Assembly (NCBI GenBank): GCA_930367215.1
Contig: OV884056.1
Coordinates: 124,928,053 to 124,992,052, forward strand
Length of the DNA: 64,000 bases
Direction of reading: 5' to 3'
Source of the DNA: Pollenia angustigena
Taxonomy: Eukaryota > Arthropoda > Insecta > Diptera > Polleniidae
This document shows positions 45,801-56,324 of this stretch, one piece after another. Both the position numbers and the translations under genes were made by a program. The notes beneath the pieces were generated by a model. It was not told where the DNA came from. It made no database searches and was given only the letters and a program-made list of their open reading frames with translations. The number at the start of each line of letters is the position of its first letter. Positions within the stretch are counted from its first letter, which is position 1.

Positions 45801-46489
45801 AAAACCCAAATAATAAAAAGGTCCACTTTCCGTTTAATTGTCCACGTACATTTATTACCGCAATCATAAAAATCAAATAACCTTTTGTTTATTCCTTTTT
45901 TTTTTTAATTCTCAGAATCATGAAAAAGGTGTCAATGTTTTCTCCAAATAATGTTGTGCATATCTCGAGCAAATTTTTGAAATTCATACATTTACTTAAT
46001 TGTGAATAAATGACAAACGCGTGCATCGATTTTTATGATCTTTGTCTCATTTTGCTCATAGGTTATGTGACTTTGCGAAAAAATAACTAGACTTGAAACT
46101 TTTTTCCATTTTGGATTTTTTATGTATTTAAAAAAAAAAAAATTTAAATTTTTAGGCAAAAAATAATTTTTTCCCTTCATACATTCATTTTTAACTTCGA
46201 AAGTGTTACTTGTATAGGAAAACAATATATGAACAGATTAAGGGAATTGTAATTCTTAATTTTTTAAAATTTATTTCAACTAAATTGGGCTAGTGGTTGT
46301 CGAGCTATGTCAAACAACAGGGCCTAAAACGTGATAAATTCCCCTATACGATAGTACTAACTTCAAATCGATACTAACTTCAAATCGCAGGTAAGAAGAC
46401 AAAACGAATGATGCAGAAATTCTTCTTTTTGGGACTAATTTCACATACAGTTCACAGAATTGAGTTGGCAAATCATGTGTTGTACTGTG
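42857..46489 (-). mobile_element. 3.63-kb DNA transposon with about 520-bp inverted repeats and an intact transposase gene
   Basis: The ends are CACAGTACAACA (42857) and TGTTGTACTGTG (to 46489), flanked by TTA on both sides (42854-42856; 46490-46492). The inverted repeats run about 42857-43382 and 45973-46489, nearly identical, containing ATCACGTTTTAGGCCC and AACTTCAAATCG motifs. The one gene lies between them on the minus strand. A 3-bp TTA duplication recalls PIF/Harbinger, but the protein is not of that family; the CAC start recalls Transib, which normally makes 5-bp duplications. I therefore leave the superfamily open. Confidence 0.92.
43539..45504 (-). CDS. Putative DDE-type transposase, 619 residues, two exons, intact
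   Basis: Exon 1 is 45504-44229 (ATG with good context), intron 44228-44123 (GTACGT...TTAAAACAG, 106 bp), exon 2 is 44122-43539. The spliced length is 1860 nt, a multiple of three with no stop. Order: Cys-rich N-terminus (YCYVCG near 15, CNSC near 60, CYAC near 98) probably binding zinc; acidic linker to about 190; FIDGS (D263) and NICCDLK (D317) as candidate catalytic aspartates; YFCFLCNWDSR (C338, C341); LPPLHMKLG (H388); LHFLHHHLDTFL and DEQGERFHQ in exon 2, with a candidate catalytic Glu; an acidic, Ser-rich tail ending in KKTRSSEPQAS. I recognise this set of motifs from a large, mostly unnamed arthropod and nematode family. Catalytic roles are inferred from motif order. The gene lies centrally between the inverted repeats. 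Confidence 0.85.
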
Positions 46490-46739
46490 TTATTTAAGGT
46501 AAAAAAAATCGTTACATAGTGCCCACTTTTATTAATTTACAAAATATTATTTCTTTAAAAAAAAATAGGTACAATAACAATTTCTGTTTATCAATTATTA
46601 ACAATAACAAGGTGTATAAGTTAAAAAATTATATTATTAAATACCTTATATGTATGTATACTAAGGCATGGATTGTAAGCAACCACAACACACAATAAAA
46701 TAAAAATAAAAGTTATAATAAAAAATACTTAAACCTACT

Positions 46740-48958
46740 AGTCACCATCATGCTCTCCCATTCAGTAGAATATTCAGAGAGTAAATAATCCTCCTCATTT
46801 AATTCGTGATGAAGACTTACTGATGTTCTTTCGGATGGAAATGAAGGTGCAGAACCTCCGATGGCAAAGAAGTTAATTTTCTTCACGGTAACTCTCTATA
46901 CGAGTTGATAACAGGATTAGACGTAATTAAAAGCATTCTCAAAAGATCTGTATTTGTGGCAATACCACAGAATACACAGAACTGTCACGAGACGGAAGAT
47001 TTTGCGTTTTTTTTTTGTCTCTTTCAAAGAAAGCTGCCCTTTTGCATTTCTCTTTTCATCATCTTCTATGCCGCAATACAATGAACACAAATTTATTTTG
47101 TTAAGATTTATTTACAAAACTGTTGTAAAAATTAACTTTTCAGTTCACCACAACACGAGTAAATAATATTTAAGTAAGTAAATAACATTATAAAACAAAA
47201 CAATATTACTAAATACATTTTTTTTGCACAAAAAACAACGTTTGTTGAACTAATGCATTTGTTTAACGTGGTTATTTTTGTTTTGATCACGCCATTTGTG
47301 TTTATTGTTGCGGCCTGTTTTTACACCTTGCCACTTCAATACCAAAAAAATCTTTCTGTCTCTTTCTTCGAAAGCTGCCCTCGTAACTGATTTGGGCCTT
47401 TTTCACACGTCACTTTTTACAGTTCTGTGTATTCTGTGGCAATACGTGACCGCTTCCTGGTGTGCCGTTCACGGAATCTACGACAGTCTTTATTTCTTGC
47501 CTCCTGGTCTTCTTTGGAGAGTTGTCCAATGGGAAGAAAAAAAGACTTCATAGCTTCCGCGCTGTGTACAAGAATTGTATGCACAGTAACGGGCATGGAA
47601 TACCAAGAATACAGATCAAGGTATAATTTTCTAGTATCAACACAAAACTTTTCGAATTCAATACATTTTATGTCATATCCCGATGACAAAGTTCTTAAAA
47701 TTACATGAAATCTACGAATAAAGTTTACGCATAATCCTGTAATTTCGCTGCTTGGAAAAAGTCTAGCTTGGAAAAAGTCTACGTGCTGTGTTTCCATCGT
47801 ATGTGTTACCATGCCCGGGTTTTGGTTTATCTACAATGAGACCCATACGATCTTTGAGCCCTTTTTGTATTTCTTGTGAGCGTTGCTTCATAATAGCTTA
47901 GTCGTTATCTCCCCTGACTTGCCACTTTTTAATTTCTAAACGGTAGCTGATGTGAAGCAAACATTCAAACGTGCGGACCCATGCATGTTAAGTAGATAAA
48001 CTAAATGCAAGGCGTTCTTCGTTGATGCGATATTTCTTAAACTCCTCGTTCATAGTAGACGGGGTGGCACCGCAAATATAACACTTGTGTGTTGAACTGG
48101 TGTCTGTTAAGGCATTGCATACTTTGCCATCAGTCATTGTTAACAACAAATCGTGTTTAACAGAGATTTGGGATCCAGCAACGCAACATAATGTTGGAAA
48201 AAGCTGACTCACTTCATCTAAAATTGTAGAAGTTTCTTCTTTCGTAAGCTCTATTGTCTCCTTGGCAAAAATAAACTTAATAGGACGGCATTATAAAGAA
48301 GAGGAAGGTCTTGGATTTTGTCGGATCACAGTTTCAAAGGGACAAATGAGTATACGAACAAAAATTCGTCTGTAGCGTTAGTGTTCTCAAATTTCTGCTT
48401 ATACGTGCTATACCCCGAACTCACATCACAGCTACATTTGCTTTCCAACTTATAATATGAACGAGGTAACAAACTTCTAATGACTTCCGTCTGAAGTTTA
48501 GCTTATCCTTCAGCCGTTTTATCCAAAATCGCCTGAAGTTTTATTTCAGCTTGAGATGCGGGCACAGAAATATATTCGTCAGAAGGACAACAAGACTTAC
48601 CTAAACTATAAAACGATGGATACACTTGATGTCCTGCTTTTATTCTAAAGCTAAAGCTTCGTCTGGTGACTTTGTTCAGAACACTAATTCCTTTCTCTAC
48701 TTGATCTGTTTAGCAACACTTCGATTCCCTTCTTCGAGTAGCTAACTCAGCCGCGGTAATAAGCTCGCTTGCAGATCGCGATTCCAAAAGATCTTCTATT
48801 CTACGTCTCTTCGTTTTCGTTGATGAGTCTTCAAATGGTTTTCTAGGTCGTCCTACGGATAGAGCCGCTGATGATGTTGAAGTGCACGGATGGTTAACAC
48901 ACATCTTGATTTCGATTCCGGATCCCTCTAACCATTCTTTATGTTTGATTATAAACAT
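46740..48958 (-). pseudogene. Transib (RAG1-like) transposase, broken
   Basis: Minus-strand pieces in order: MFIIKHKEWL...VGRPRKPFEDSSTKTKRRRI (48958-48710); QNPRPSS..CRPIKFIFAKE near 48300; EVSQLFPTLCCVAGSQ, LLLTMTDGKVCNAL and HKCYICGAT (48212-47988); HAWVRTFECLLHISYRLEIK and KWQVRGDN (about 47985-47900); GLIVDKPKPGHG.TYDGNTAR; TVHTILVHSAEAMKSFFLPI and SKEDQEARNKDCRRFRERHT (to about 47450); then, after the insert at 46966-47438, NTDLLRMLLITSNPVINSYR and the C-terminal tail. The E-x-x-N-K-x-x-R-R-F-R block aligns with the region of RAG1 holding its catalytic glutamate. Frameshifts and stops are many. Element ends were not found. Confidence 0.85.
46966..47438. mobile_element. 473-bp MITE inside Transib, 20-bp perfect termini
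   Basis: It starts CACAGAATACACAGAACTGT and ends with the exact inverse. GCAATAC flanks it on both sides (46959-46965; 47439-47445). The Transib reading frame stops at the left junction and resumes at the right (..SRIAT | NTDLL..), which proves insertion. Two direct copies of a GTCTCTTTC..GAAAGCTGCCCT phrase lie inside. A 7- to 8-bp duplication would fit hAT or a similar family. Confidence 0.9.
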
Positions 48959-48959
48959 T

Positions 48960-51270
48960 TCTTTGTTATACTTTAAAGAAGTCCACTTTTGACTAATATA
49001 ATAAAAAATGCCATTGTTCCGTTCAGTTTTGTTATGTTTTAGCCATTTTCGTCTGCTAATCTTTAAAGTTTACAATTAATGTAAAATTTGCTGGATTTAT
49101 CTATACATTTACAAATTGATATAACACCAAAAGTATATCTTTTTTTACTTTTAACAGAATATTCCATCACAAAAAAATTAATTCACTTTGCTCCAAATTT
49201 TTAAATATGTTACCACAAGTGTGCACAAAATGCAACTGATTTGCACAAGAGTGTAATACGTGGAGATGAAATTTGTTGAATAAAACATCCATTTGATATA
49301 ATCATTTTGATATTATCAAAAGAATGAAATTCAATGTAAAGATAGAAATAAACTTTGTTCCAATTATTTTTTCCTTTTTATCCAAAATTAAAAAGGATTT
49401 TAATTATATTTAAAAAGAAATCGTACGTCTTTCTTGACTTCATTATCCTACCATAATTTTTGTATTTAATTTTTTAAAAAATTTCAAAAAAAAAAAAACT
49501 TATATTTCATATACAGTTTTGAATAAAATCAAGGCACGTTTTCACAAACTCAATTTAAATGTGTAATAATAACAACTGAAACTTAACCTAATTCATTGTT
49601 AATATGAAACTTAAAAATATCCAAATTGCATTTTAATCATAATGACACGCACAAGGTACATTTATAGCAAGTAGTCTCGGAAAGCCAGTTGGTTATTTTT
49701 TATTTGCTTGTTTTGTGATACGAACTGTCAAATATTGTATAGTAAACAAGTAAACAAGTTTTTTGTCTCTATCTTTTTTGTCTCTTTTCAACCCCTTTGC
49801 TGTTTAACAGTTTGTATCACAAAACAACAATAAAAAGCCCTGTTGTTTGTTTTATTATAGAATTGTTGTAATCTCGGGTTATAAATATACCTTGGACACG
49901 CAGTTATTGTTTTGGAATTTTTAGTGTTCGCGACGTTCGTAGTTTGTTGACCCGTTTTATCTGTCTGCAGTCGTGTGAGCATAAGGTGTATTAAATGTTT
50001 TTTTGCGTTAAAATCAGAAAAAAAGCGACGAGCTCTATAGTGTGATTTTTGATTATTTTTTTAATCCTAAAAATTATAAAAGTTATAGTAAATTATCCGA
50101 AGTTAATATAAGACTTCTCTGTTCTAAATTCGATAGCTGTATTTGTATGACAGTAAAGTGTCTTTCGTGAGCGGGAGTTATATGAGGGGCAAGGTCCGAT
50201 TTGGACCATTTATAATAAAATTTAGTGTATTATTTGATGTTCGTACACGGGTTCTTCTGGCTTAATTTGATCGTTATTTTTGTTTTTGCTGGACATTTAT
50301 AAACGTTTAATTGGTTTCCGGAAGGTCATTTATATTGGAGATACCTAAAAAGGTAAACGGATATAAGTATGTCCAAGTCAACAAGACTCGTTCTCGAAAA
50401 GTGAGAAAAAAGTGTGTCTGTAACTCATGACAAAAACTATCAAAAGAGATAACGACGTTACGTTATAAATGTCATAACATTGCACTCGAAGCCGATGTTA
50501 CATTGCAGACGTTGAGAACGCCAGTAACATATATAGTTGAAGGCGACCAAAACTTACTAAAATTAGACATGTTTAAGGATGGCGGAGTAAATACAACCGT
50601 CGGCTATACTAAATAAACAAAATTGTTCGTTGTTTGCAAACGAGCTTGAAAAACATTCGTATATTTTATAAAAATGTTAAAAGCAAAATAATTAAACAAT
50701 AAAAATTGTGCCAAGAACAAAATGTTATTATTATTATTCCTTGTATTTTGCATTTTTAATTGTTTTTTAGTGTTAAAATTTTCAAACAGTTCAAAGCGGG
50801 AACTTTTCTCACAAAAATGTTACAGACAAACTTTTTCTGTAAATTGGCGAGTAGTTTCCTTACATAGCAGCTAGTACTCGCCAAAAAAGTTTACATACAT
50901 AGTTTAGTGAAAAAAACAGCTGTTTGTTTCAATATATGGCATTTTTGTTTCATTTCACACATTTCAATTGAAAAGTTTAGACGATTAACACTTTATGAAA
51001 CCCATTTTTTTACAAAACAACTTTAAAGTATTAATTTAAAAATTTTATATTCTAGGTTGTCTCTTCAAACAAATACTCAGGATTAGATGATGGCTCGGAT
51101 TGACCATATGTTAATAAGAGGAATACAAAAGAGGGTTTTAAAATATTTAATAAAATTTGTGAATTTTTAAAGATTATATGTAAATCTGAATAAACATAAA
51201 AATGTTCCCTCTTAAGAGTTTAGAATTAATTTAACCCTATTTTTTACATTAAAAACGTAAGTAACAAATT
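48960..51270. other. AT-rich stretch without recognised genes
   Basis: 49706-49826 is an imperfect inverted repeat (TTTTGTGATACGAACTGTCAAA and TTTAACAGTTTGTATCACAAAA). 50395-50425 and 50800-50840 share an inverted 'gagaaaaaagt..gtctgtaac' phrase, perhaps the ends of a further 450-bp element. No coding content recognised. The upstream end of the Transib element must lie somewhere in 48960-49700. Confidence 0.4.
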
Positions 51271-51406
51271 GTAACGAACCTTTTGGCTGGGGTATAACTC
51301 GCCGGTTATCCAGGGTTCACGTTGCAGTAAATTTATACTTAGTTCGTGACCTCGTTAAACACAAAAAAAACACACTCCATCAACTATGGGGTTTTAACAA
51401 ACACAC

Positions 51407-51412
51407 TTTATT
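51407..51412 (-). terminator. Polyadenylation signal AATAAA
   Basis: Minus-strand AATAAA lies about 600 nt downstream of the promoter at 52015, followed by GTGTGTTTGTT, a GU-rich downstream element. Confidence 0.55.
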
Positions 51413-51612
51413 CGTACTCTTGTATACAGGCTACTAATTAAACGGCGTTTTCGATCTGACACGATACCCACGCGGCACGAACGAGGGGGTTTTCACGTAC
51501 GGTCGACTCGATATCCTCTGCGTACAAGGTGTAAGCGCCTTAAGTCTGGCCACTCGATGACAACCGGTTTGTAGGGTGAGCACGGGTTGGTTGGGTTGCT
51601 CGTAGACGTGCA

Positions 51613-51978
51613 CCTGCGGGATGGCCACGGGCACACGACCACGTTGCGCGTTGGTACAGGCCTAAATTGGAACGCCTGCGGTATAACCACGGGAGTTGCA
51701 ATTCATCCCATACAACTGTCACACACAAACTGAGGCCCAGTGAAGCCACCAGACACACACGAATCTGCGGGATGACCACGGAAACGTTGCGTCAAGTGAC
51801 TCGTAGTCGTGTACCTGCGGGATGACCACGGGCACACTACTACGCTCGGCTAATGATGTTGATGTAGCACTGGATTGCAGCCTGCGGGATGACCACGGAA
51901 CGGCAATAAGTTCTACCCAAACACCACTACAAAACACTAACTAAACTACCAAAAACTCACAGCGGGATAACCACCGTG
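51613..51978 (-). repeat. Six copies of an 18-bp motif in the LTR-like block
   Basis: CTGCGGGATGACCACGG(G/A) occurs at 51613, 51676 (variant), 51765, 51815, 51882 and 51960 (variant), at irregular spacing of 50-90 bp. On the transcribed minus strand it reads CCGTGGTCATCCCGCAG. It could be a protein-binding or RNA-level motif in the transcript leader. The frames that run through it differ from copy to copy, so it is not a protein repeat. Confidence 0.9.
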
Positions 51979-52012
51979 AAATACCACTTACCAACCACTG
52001 CGCTCGACACCG

Positions 52013-52048
52013 ACTGATCCTGATTTTCATTTTCGCTCTGCTTTTATA
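52013..52048 (-). promoter_or_regulatory. Core promoter: TATA box and arthropod initiator
   Basis: On the minus strand, AGTATAAAAGC (TATAAAA 52048-52042) is followed 33 nt later by ATCAGTCGGT, a match to the insect initiator TCAGT. The spacing is right for TATA-driven initiation at about 52015. Confidence 0.65.
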
Positions 52049-52636
52049 CTTTTCTGCCAGCATGAGTAAATAGTGGCTGCATCTGCCCATCTGTTTGCAT
52101 CAGCTGTTTAGCACATCTGTTCAGCATGTGTTGGCTGCTACTCGCCGCTAGGGGGTCTCAGCTGCCAATTCGAGTAGCCTGGCTACCACTAGATGTCGCC
52201 ATAAACGGCCGTTGGTAACTTCAATTTCAAATTCATTTTGTCTTATAACTATTTATTACAATGATTCATATTTGATAATAAAACAAATAAAAATAAAATA
52301 AATAATAATGCCAACATAACAATTCATTTTAAAGAGATTGAATACTAATAACGATAAAATAATAATAATACATTTCATTTTCAAGAAATTGACGGGTAAT
52401 AATAAAAAAAAGTAGAATACTAAATATTCTAACACGGGTATCCGTGGTGTAGGTGGAAACGAGGGCTTCCGACTTCCATCGTCACAAAATTATCGACATC
52501 ATCTATTGTTTAAGTTAACTGAAATAATAACTGGTTGCTCGGTTAAGGTTTTAGGTTTGCTACCTTTTTTTAGCAACCTTATTCTTTCGGAGTGCTAACT
52601 TATATATTTAATACCGTTAACGGTTAATAAAACATT

Positions 52637-52776
52637 TACCCTTATCGTGTTTGGCGTATTTTAAATACGCCTACGACTGTTTGGTAATAGATTAAAGAGA
52701 ACGTGAACTTATTTCCTTTATTCTATTACCAAACAGTCGTAGGCGTATTTTGAATACGCCAAACACGATAAGGGTG
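52637..52776. mobile_element. 140-bp hairpin MITE, TSD ATT
   Basis: Near-perfect inverted arms (ACCCTTATCGTGTTTGGCGT...GGTAATAG and its inverse) surround a loop of about 32 bp. ATT flanks both ends. The first 20 bp match the termini of the element at 56325-57811. Confidence 0.93.
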
Positions 52777-53103
52777 ATTGCGTTCGCCATCTTCAAGTTG
52801 TGTTGTATCTTAATAAGTTATTGACATAACTACCAAGCGTTCACTACGAATTTTCAAGAGGTAAATTAAGAAATCTTTTTAAAATTAAACAAAATACCAA
52901 ATTTGCTTTTTATTTCATTTTTTTCCGCCTTGCACGCAAATATCTATCATAATTTTATCTTTAAATATTAAAAAAGATTACTTATTCTATGTAAAAATGT
53001 CTAGAATAAGCTTTTTGATTTCCTTCTGAAGTATTTTATTATTATTTATTTATTTAGTAGTATTCATCATACTTTTAAATTTTCAAATATACATAGTTTT
53101 TAA
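52777..53103. other. Spacer without recognised genes
   Basis: AT-rich; nothing recognised. Confidence 0.5.
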
Positions 53104-53400
53104 TTATTTTTTCTTTACATTTCTTTTTATTATATTGTTCTTGATTGTTGCCTTGTATGCATTTATCCAATAATTATAATCAGAAATCTTTTCCCCAATT
53201 TTTATAACACTCCACTGTTTTTTGAAATAAATAATAACTCCACCCGTTCTATTTGAATTTGATCTTGTACTATAATGATCATACTCTATCAGTTGAATTT
53301 CTTGCTCTTCTATATCATCTGTCATGTGTGTTTCTGTTAGCACTATAAAATCTGGTTTTTGTTCATCTGCAATAACTTCCAACTGGCTGTAATTGTTGAC
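53104..53400 (-). pseudogene. LINE endonuclease fragment
   Basis: The minus-strand frame reads NNYSQLEVIADEQKPDFIVL then TETHMTDDIEEQEIQLIEYD and STRSNSNRTGGVIIYFKKQW, matching the APE-type endonuclease of LINEs (PDFIVLTETHM, then the R..GGV.IY box). Only this N-terminal portion is present; no GDFN or RT follows. It differs in sequence from the other LINEs in the window. Confidence 0.7.
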
Positions 53401-54180
53401 TATTTAAGACCGTCTGATGGTTTTTATTCTGGTAAGCTTGATGGTAGTTCATAATTAGAAGTTCTGTAACATATCGTTCACCTGGCAATTAATCCATTTG
53501 AGGACCGTAAGCGTTTGTTGAATACTGCGATCTATCGTCATCCATATAAACCCAGATACATTAACCACCCGTTTCCACATGTAAGTGCAAGTTCGAAAAA
53601 CTCAATACACTCACACTTTTTCAATACCATTCACACAATTTTTTTCTTTTAGCCAATCGGTTTACTGTGGCGCCTTATCCCAAAAACCGTGGCAAAAATA
53701 CAAAATTTGATGACAAAATATTGTAAAATGAATGAACACACCGCATTAAGACCATTTTACTGATCAGAATTCAAAAACGTTTTTCTTAATTGGATAAGAA
53801 TTATAGCTGGTGGAGCTGCTTAAAGTCAACAGTTTTTTAGAAAGTCCAAGTTTGAGAAAAAAAAAGACATTTTAGAATTGAAGTGTCAAAAATATTGCCA
53901 TGTGATCACTACTTTTTTGGTATTGTTTTAAAGGTATATTTATTGTTTTTTTTTAAGATTTTATTATTCGTGCTTAATTCCCAGTTTTAATTCTTGATAA
54001 AAACACATGAAATTTATTGTTGATGGGATAAGCTATTCCTATGCGCATTTTACTGGTTGCTTAGGCCAGATCAACAGGAAACTTCATCCATTAAGATTTT
54101 AGAAAAACTAAAGATATTCAACCAAATAAAACTGTTGAACGTATAATATATAATATCAAAGTTTAAACAAAAACATCAAA
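53401..54180. other. Stretch without recognised genes
   Basis: No domain recognised. The sequence has a slightly more coding-like composition at 53450-53720, but every frame is broken within about 40 codons. Confidence 0.4.
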
Positions 54181-54189
54181 AGGTTTTCA

Positions 54190-54993
54190 TTAATTATAAA
54201 TTTTGTCTTACAATGATTGATGGCAAAGTCTTAAATGTAATAACAGATACTTCTTCAACTTTGAAGTGTGCAATATGCAAAAAGTCACAGAAGGACTTTC
54301 AAAATTTTAATGATTCAAGTGATGAGCAAACTATGAATATGGATTTTTTCCGTTACATGCCAGAATTAGGTGCATGGAGTTTATTTTAAAATTAGCGTAT
54401 ACAATTCCGAGAGAAGGAGAAAGTTTTCATGAGAATGCAACACCAAAAGAAAAACTAACTGCTCAAAAAAATATTATACAAAATGTATTTCTTAAGAACC
54501 TTGGACTAAAATTGACTGCCCAAAGCAGGTATATGGAAATACTAACGATGGTAACATGTCCAGATCGTTTTTTGAAAATGATGAGGTAACAGCCCAAATT
54601 ACTGGTGTCGACAACTATATTATAAAAAGTTTGGCAGTTATTCTAAATGTTATAAACTCTAGAGAAATGGTAAATGGCCCAAAGTTTCAGGATTATGCAT
54701 CAAAAACTGCCCAGCTTTTGGCTCAAAAGTACCCTGAGAAGAAACTTACTCCTACGGTCCATAAGATTTTGGCTCATGGCCAAAATTTAATTGAATATCA
54801 ATGCTTACCAATTGGAGAGTTATCAGAAGAAGCCCAGGAATGCAAAAACAAAGATTACAAGCACTTTAGATGTGCGAATACTTGCAAAATTTCACGGATT
54901 AGACAGAATGAGGATCTTTTTAATATGTTGGCGGCCTCTTCAGACCCACTGATCGCGGAGACATGTAAGATCTCGAAAGGATTTGGAAGAATA
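54190..54993 (+). pseudogene. Second Transib (RAG1-like) transposase fragment
   Basis: Plus-strand pieces: FCLTMIDGKVLNVITDTSST then LKCAICKKSQKDF (54200-54300); ILKLAYTIPRE and NVFLKNLGLKLTAQSRY (54374-54530); after a frame change YGNTNDGNMSRSFFENDEV (about 54535-54590); LTPTVHKILAHGQNLIEYQC, LPIGELSEEAQECKNKDYKH and NEDLFNMLAASSDPLIAE, ending near 54993. It starts in mid-gene, so it is 5'-truncated. It has diverged from the 47-49 kb copy and keeps the conserved E-motif (EEAQE..NK). Confidence 0.85.
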
Positions 54994-55258
54994 TAATTAT
55001 AGCTCCGATATGTTAAGTCTATTACAAATCGCTCAAAATGTTAATAACTAACTATTAAAAAAATAAAAGTAACTCAATATCATATTATAATATATCATAC
55101 TATAAAATAATATTATAAATTAACATTAGTATTAAAAATAATAATAATTTCAATAATTTTTATCTGTAATATAAATAAAAAGAGTTATATTAATATAACA
55201 TGTTATTTCCTTTCAATAATTTTTCAAGCTTAAGGTCCGTTTTATATAAAAAATATTT
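54994..55258. other. AT-rich spacer
   Basis: Nothing recognised. Confidence 0.5.
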
Positions 55259-55522
55259 ATTCAACATTTTTTATTATTTCGAATTTATTCTATGAGCTAA
55301 ATTTCAGTTATGTATTTTATAAAGCTTTTTTGTAATAGTTCTATTCCTTCAATTTTCCAGAAATGACTTTATACACTACCAGACTATTATATTGTATTTT
55401 TGTAGTGTATAAAGTCATTTCTGAAAAATTTAAGGAATAGAACTATTACAAAAAAGCTTTATAAAATACATAACTGAAATTTAGCTCATAGAATAAATTC
55501 GAAATAATAAAAAATGTTGAAT
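55259..55522. repeat. 264-bp fold-back repeat
   Basis: ATTCAACATTTTTTATTATTTCGAATTTATTC... (55259) is repeated inverted up to 55522, with arms of about 115-120 bp and a short centre near 55387 (ACTATTATATTGTATTTTTGTAGT). One arm recurs at 30465-30605, and the flank CGGAAGGAAATAATTCCCAGTTTC (55550) recurs at 30152-30175, so the family has ends beyond the hairpin. Confidence 0.88.
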
Positions 55523-56147
55523 ATAATATAAAGTAACCTTCGGAAGGAAATAATTCCCAGTTTCTAAAAAATATTTATTTAAAATTTATCCAATATTTCG
55601 CTATCTCAATGGATAGCTTCTTCATCGCATTGTGCCAATTTCAATCATACACTAGATTTTGAAAATACAACAGTTTTAAATACAGAAACAAACTACAAAC
55701 GACGCACATAAATAGAAGGAGTTGTCAGAAATTTTTGAAATTTCGTACACTAGCATGAAATAGCTCAATTAAGTTTTGGAGAAATCGGTTCAAGGACACG
55801 CCTACCTCCCATGTGTCCTGAAATGGAAAAATGTAATTTTAGCTTCAATAACGCCCACAAAACTACAAAAAATGGTCAGGCTAATACACACACAACTAGA
55901 AACGTGTGTGCAAATTATCATTTAAATCTGAACAAGGACTCAAGGTCCTGCCATATATCCTTTTTCTTAAAAATGCTATAACACTTTCAAAAATTATCCA
56001 ATCGTAATAAAATTTGGTGTGGAAATTGATATTTGTTAGATATATGTGTGCCGAACTTTGGTAGAATCGGATTATTAATGTGAAAAATACAAAAACATCG
56101 TTTAATGAAAAATGAGTTAAAAACGCTTAAAATGCTCTTGCAAAAAT
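55523..56147. other. Stretch without recognised genes
   Basis: AT-rich DNA with 'cggttcaaggacacgcctacc' and 'aacgcccacaaaactac' phrases of the kind found in decayed Helitrons, but no ends. Confidence 0.35.
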
Positions 56148-56324
56148 AACAAGTAAGAAAGTATAATCGGTCAAGCCGGCCATGTGATACCCTATAGTAT
56201 AGTATTTAAAAACAAATTTCCTATAGTGTAATCTATTTGGGACCCATGGGCAATCATGGACCCGCCAGAACAAAATTATGTTATGAGGTTAAGATTCGTT
56301 TAAAAGTTCTTTCTCCCGAATATT

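Larger units (their letters stand above)
51271..52240 (-). mobile_element. Probable solo LTR of a retrotransposon
   Basis: The GC-rich block reads on the minus strand as a promoter, a long repeat-bearing transcribed part, a polyadenylation signal and an end at GGTTCGTTACA (51271). TATAAAA is at 52048-52042, a TCAGT initiator at 52017-52013 and AATAAA at 51412-51407. This U3-R-U5 order is that of an LTR. No internal retrotransposon genes or second LTR are in the window, so it would be a solo LTR. The 5' limit near 52240 and the target duplication are not resolved. A host promoter with a non-coding transcript is a possible alternative. Confidence 0.5.

Noticed and set aside
42857..46489. Assigning the 3.6-kb element to Transib or PIF/Harbinger
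   Set aside because: The CAC start suggests Transib and the TTA duplication suggests Harbinger, but the protein shows neither family's motifs, so no assignment is made.
46954..47166. 70-codon plus-strand frame
   Set aside because: It starts in the Transib coding region read backwards and crosses the MITE terminus; it cannot be a gene.
51434..51937. Four overlapping minus-strand frames of 65-79 codons in the GC-rich block
   Set aside because: They pass through the repeated 18-bp motif in different frames and share no protein motif. An LTR leader explains the block better.
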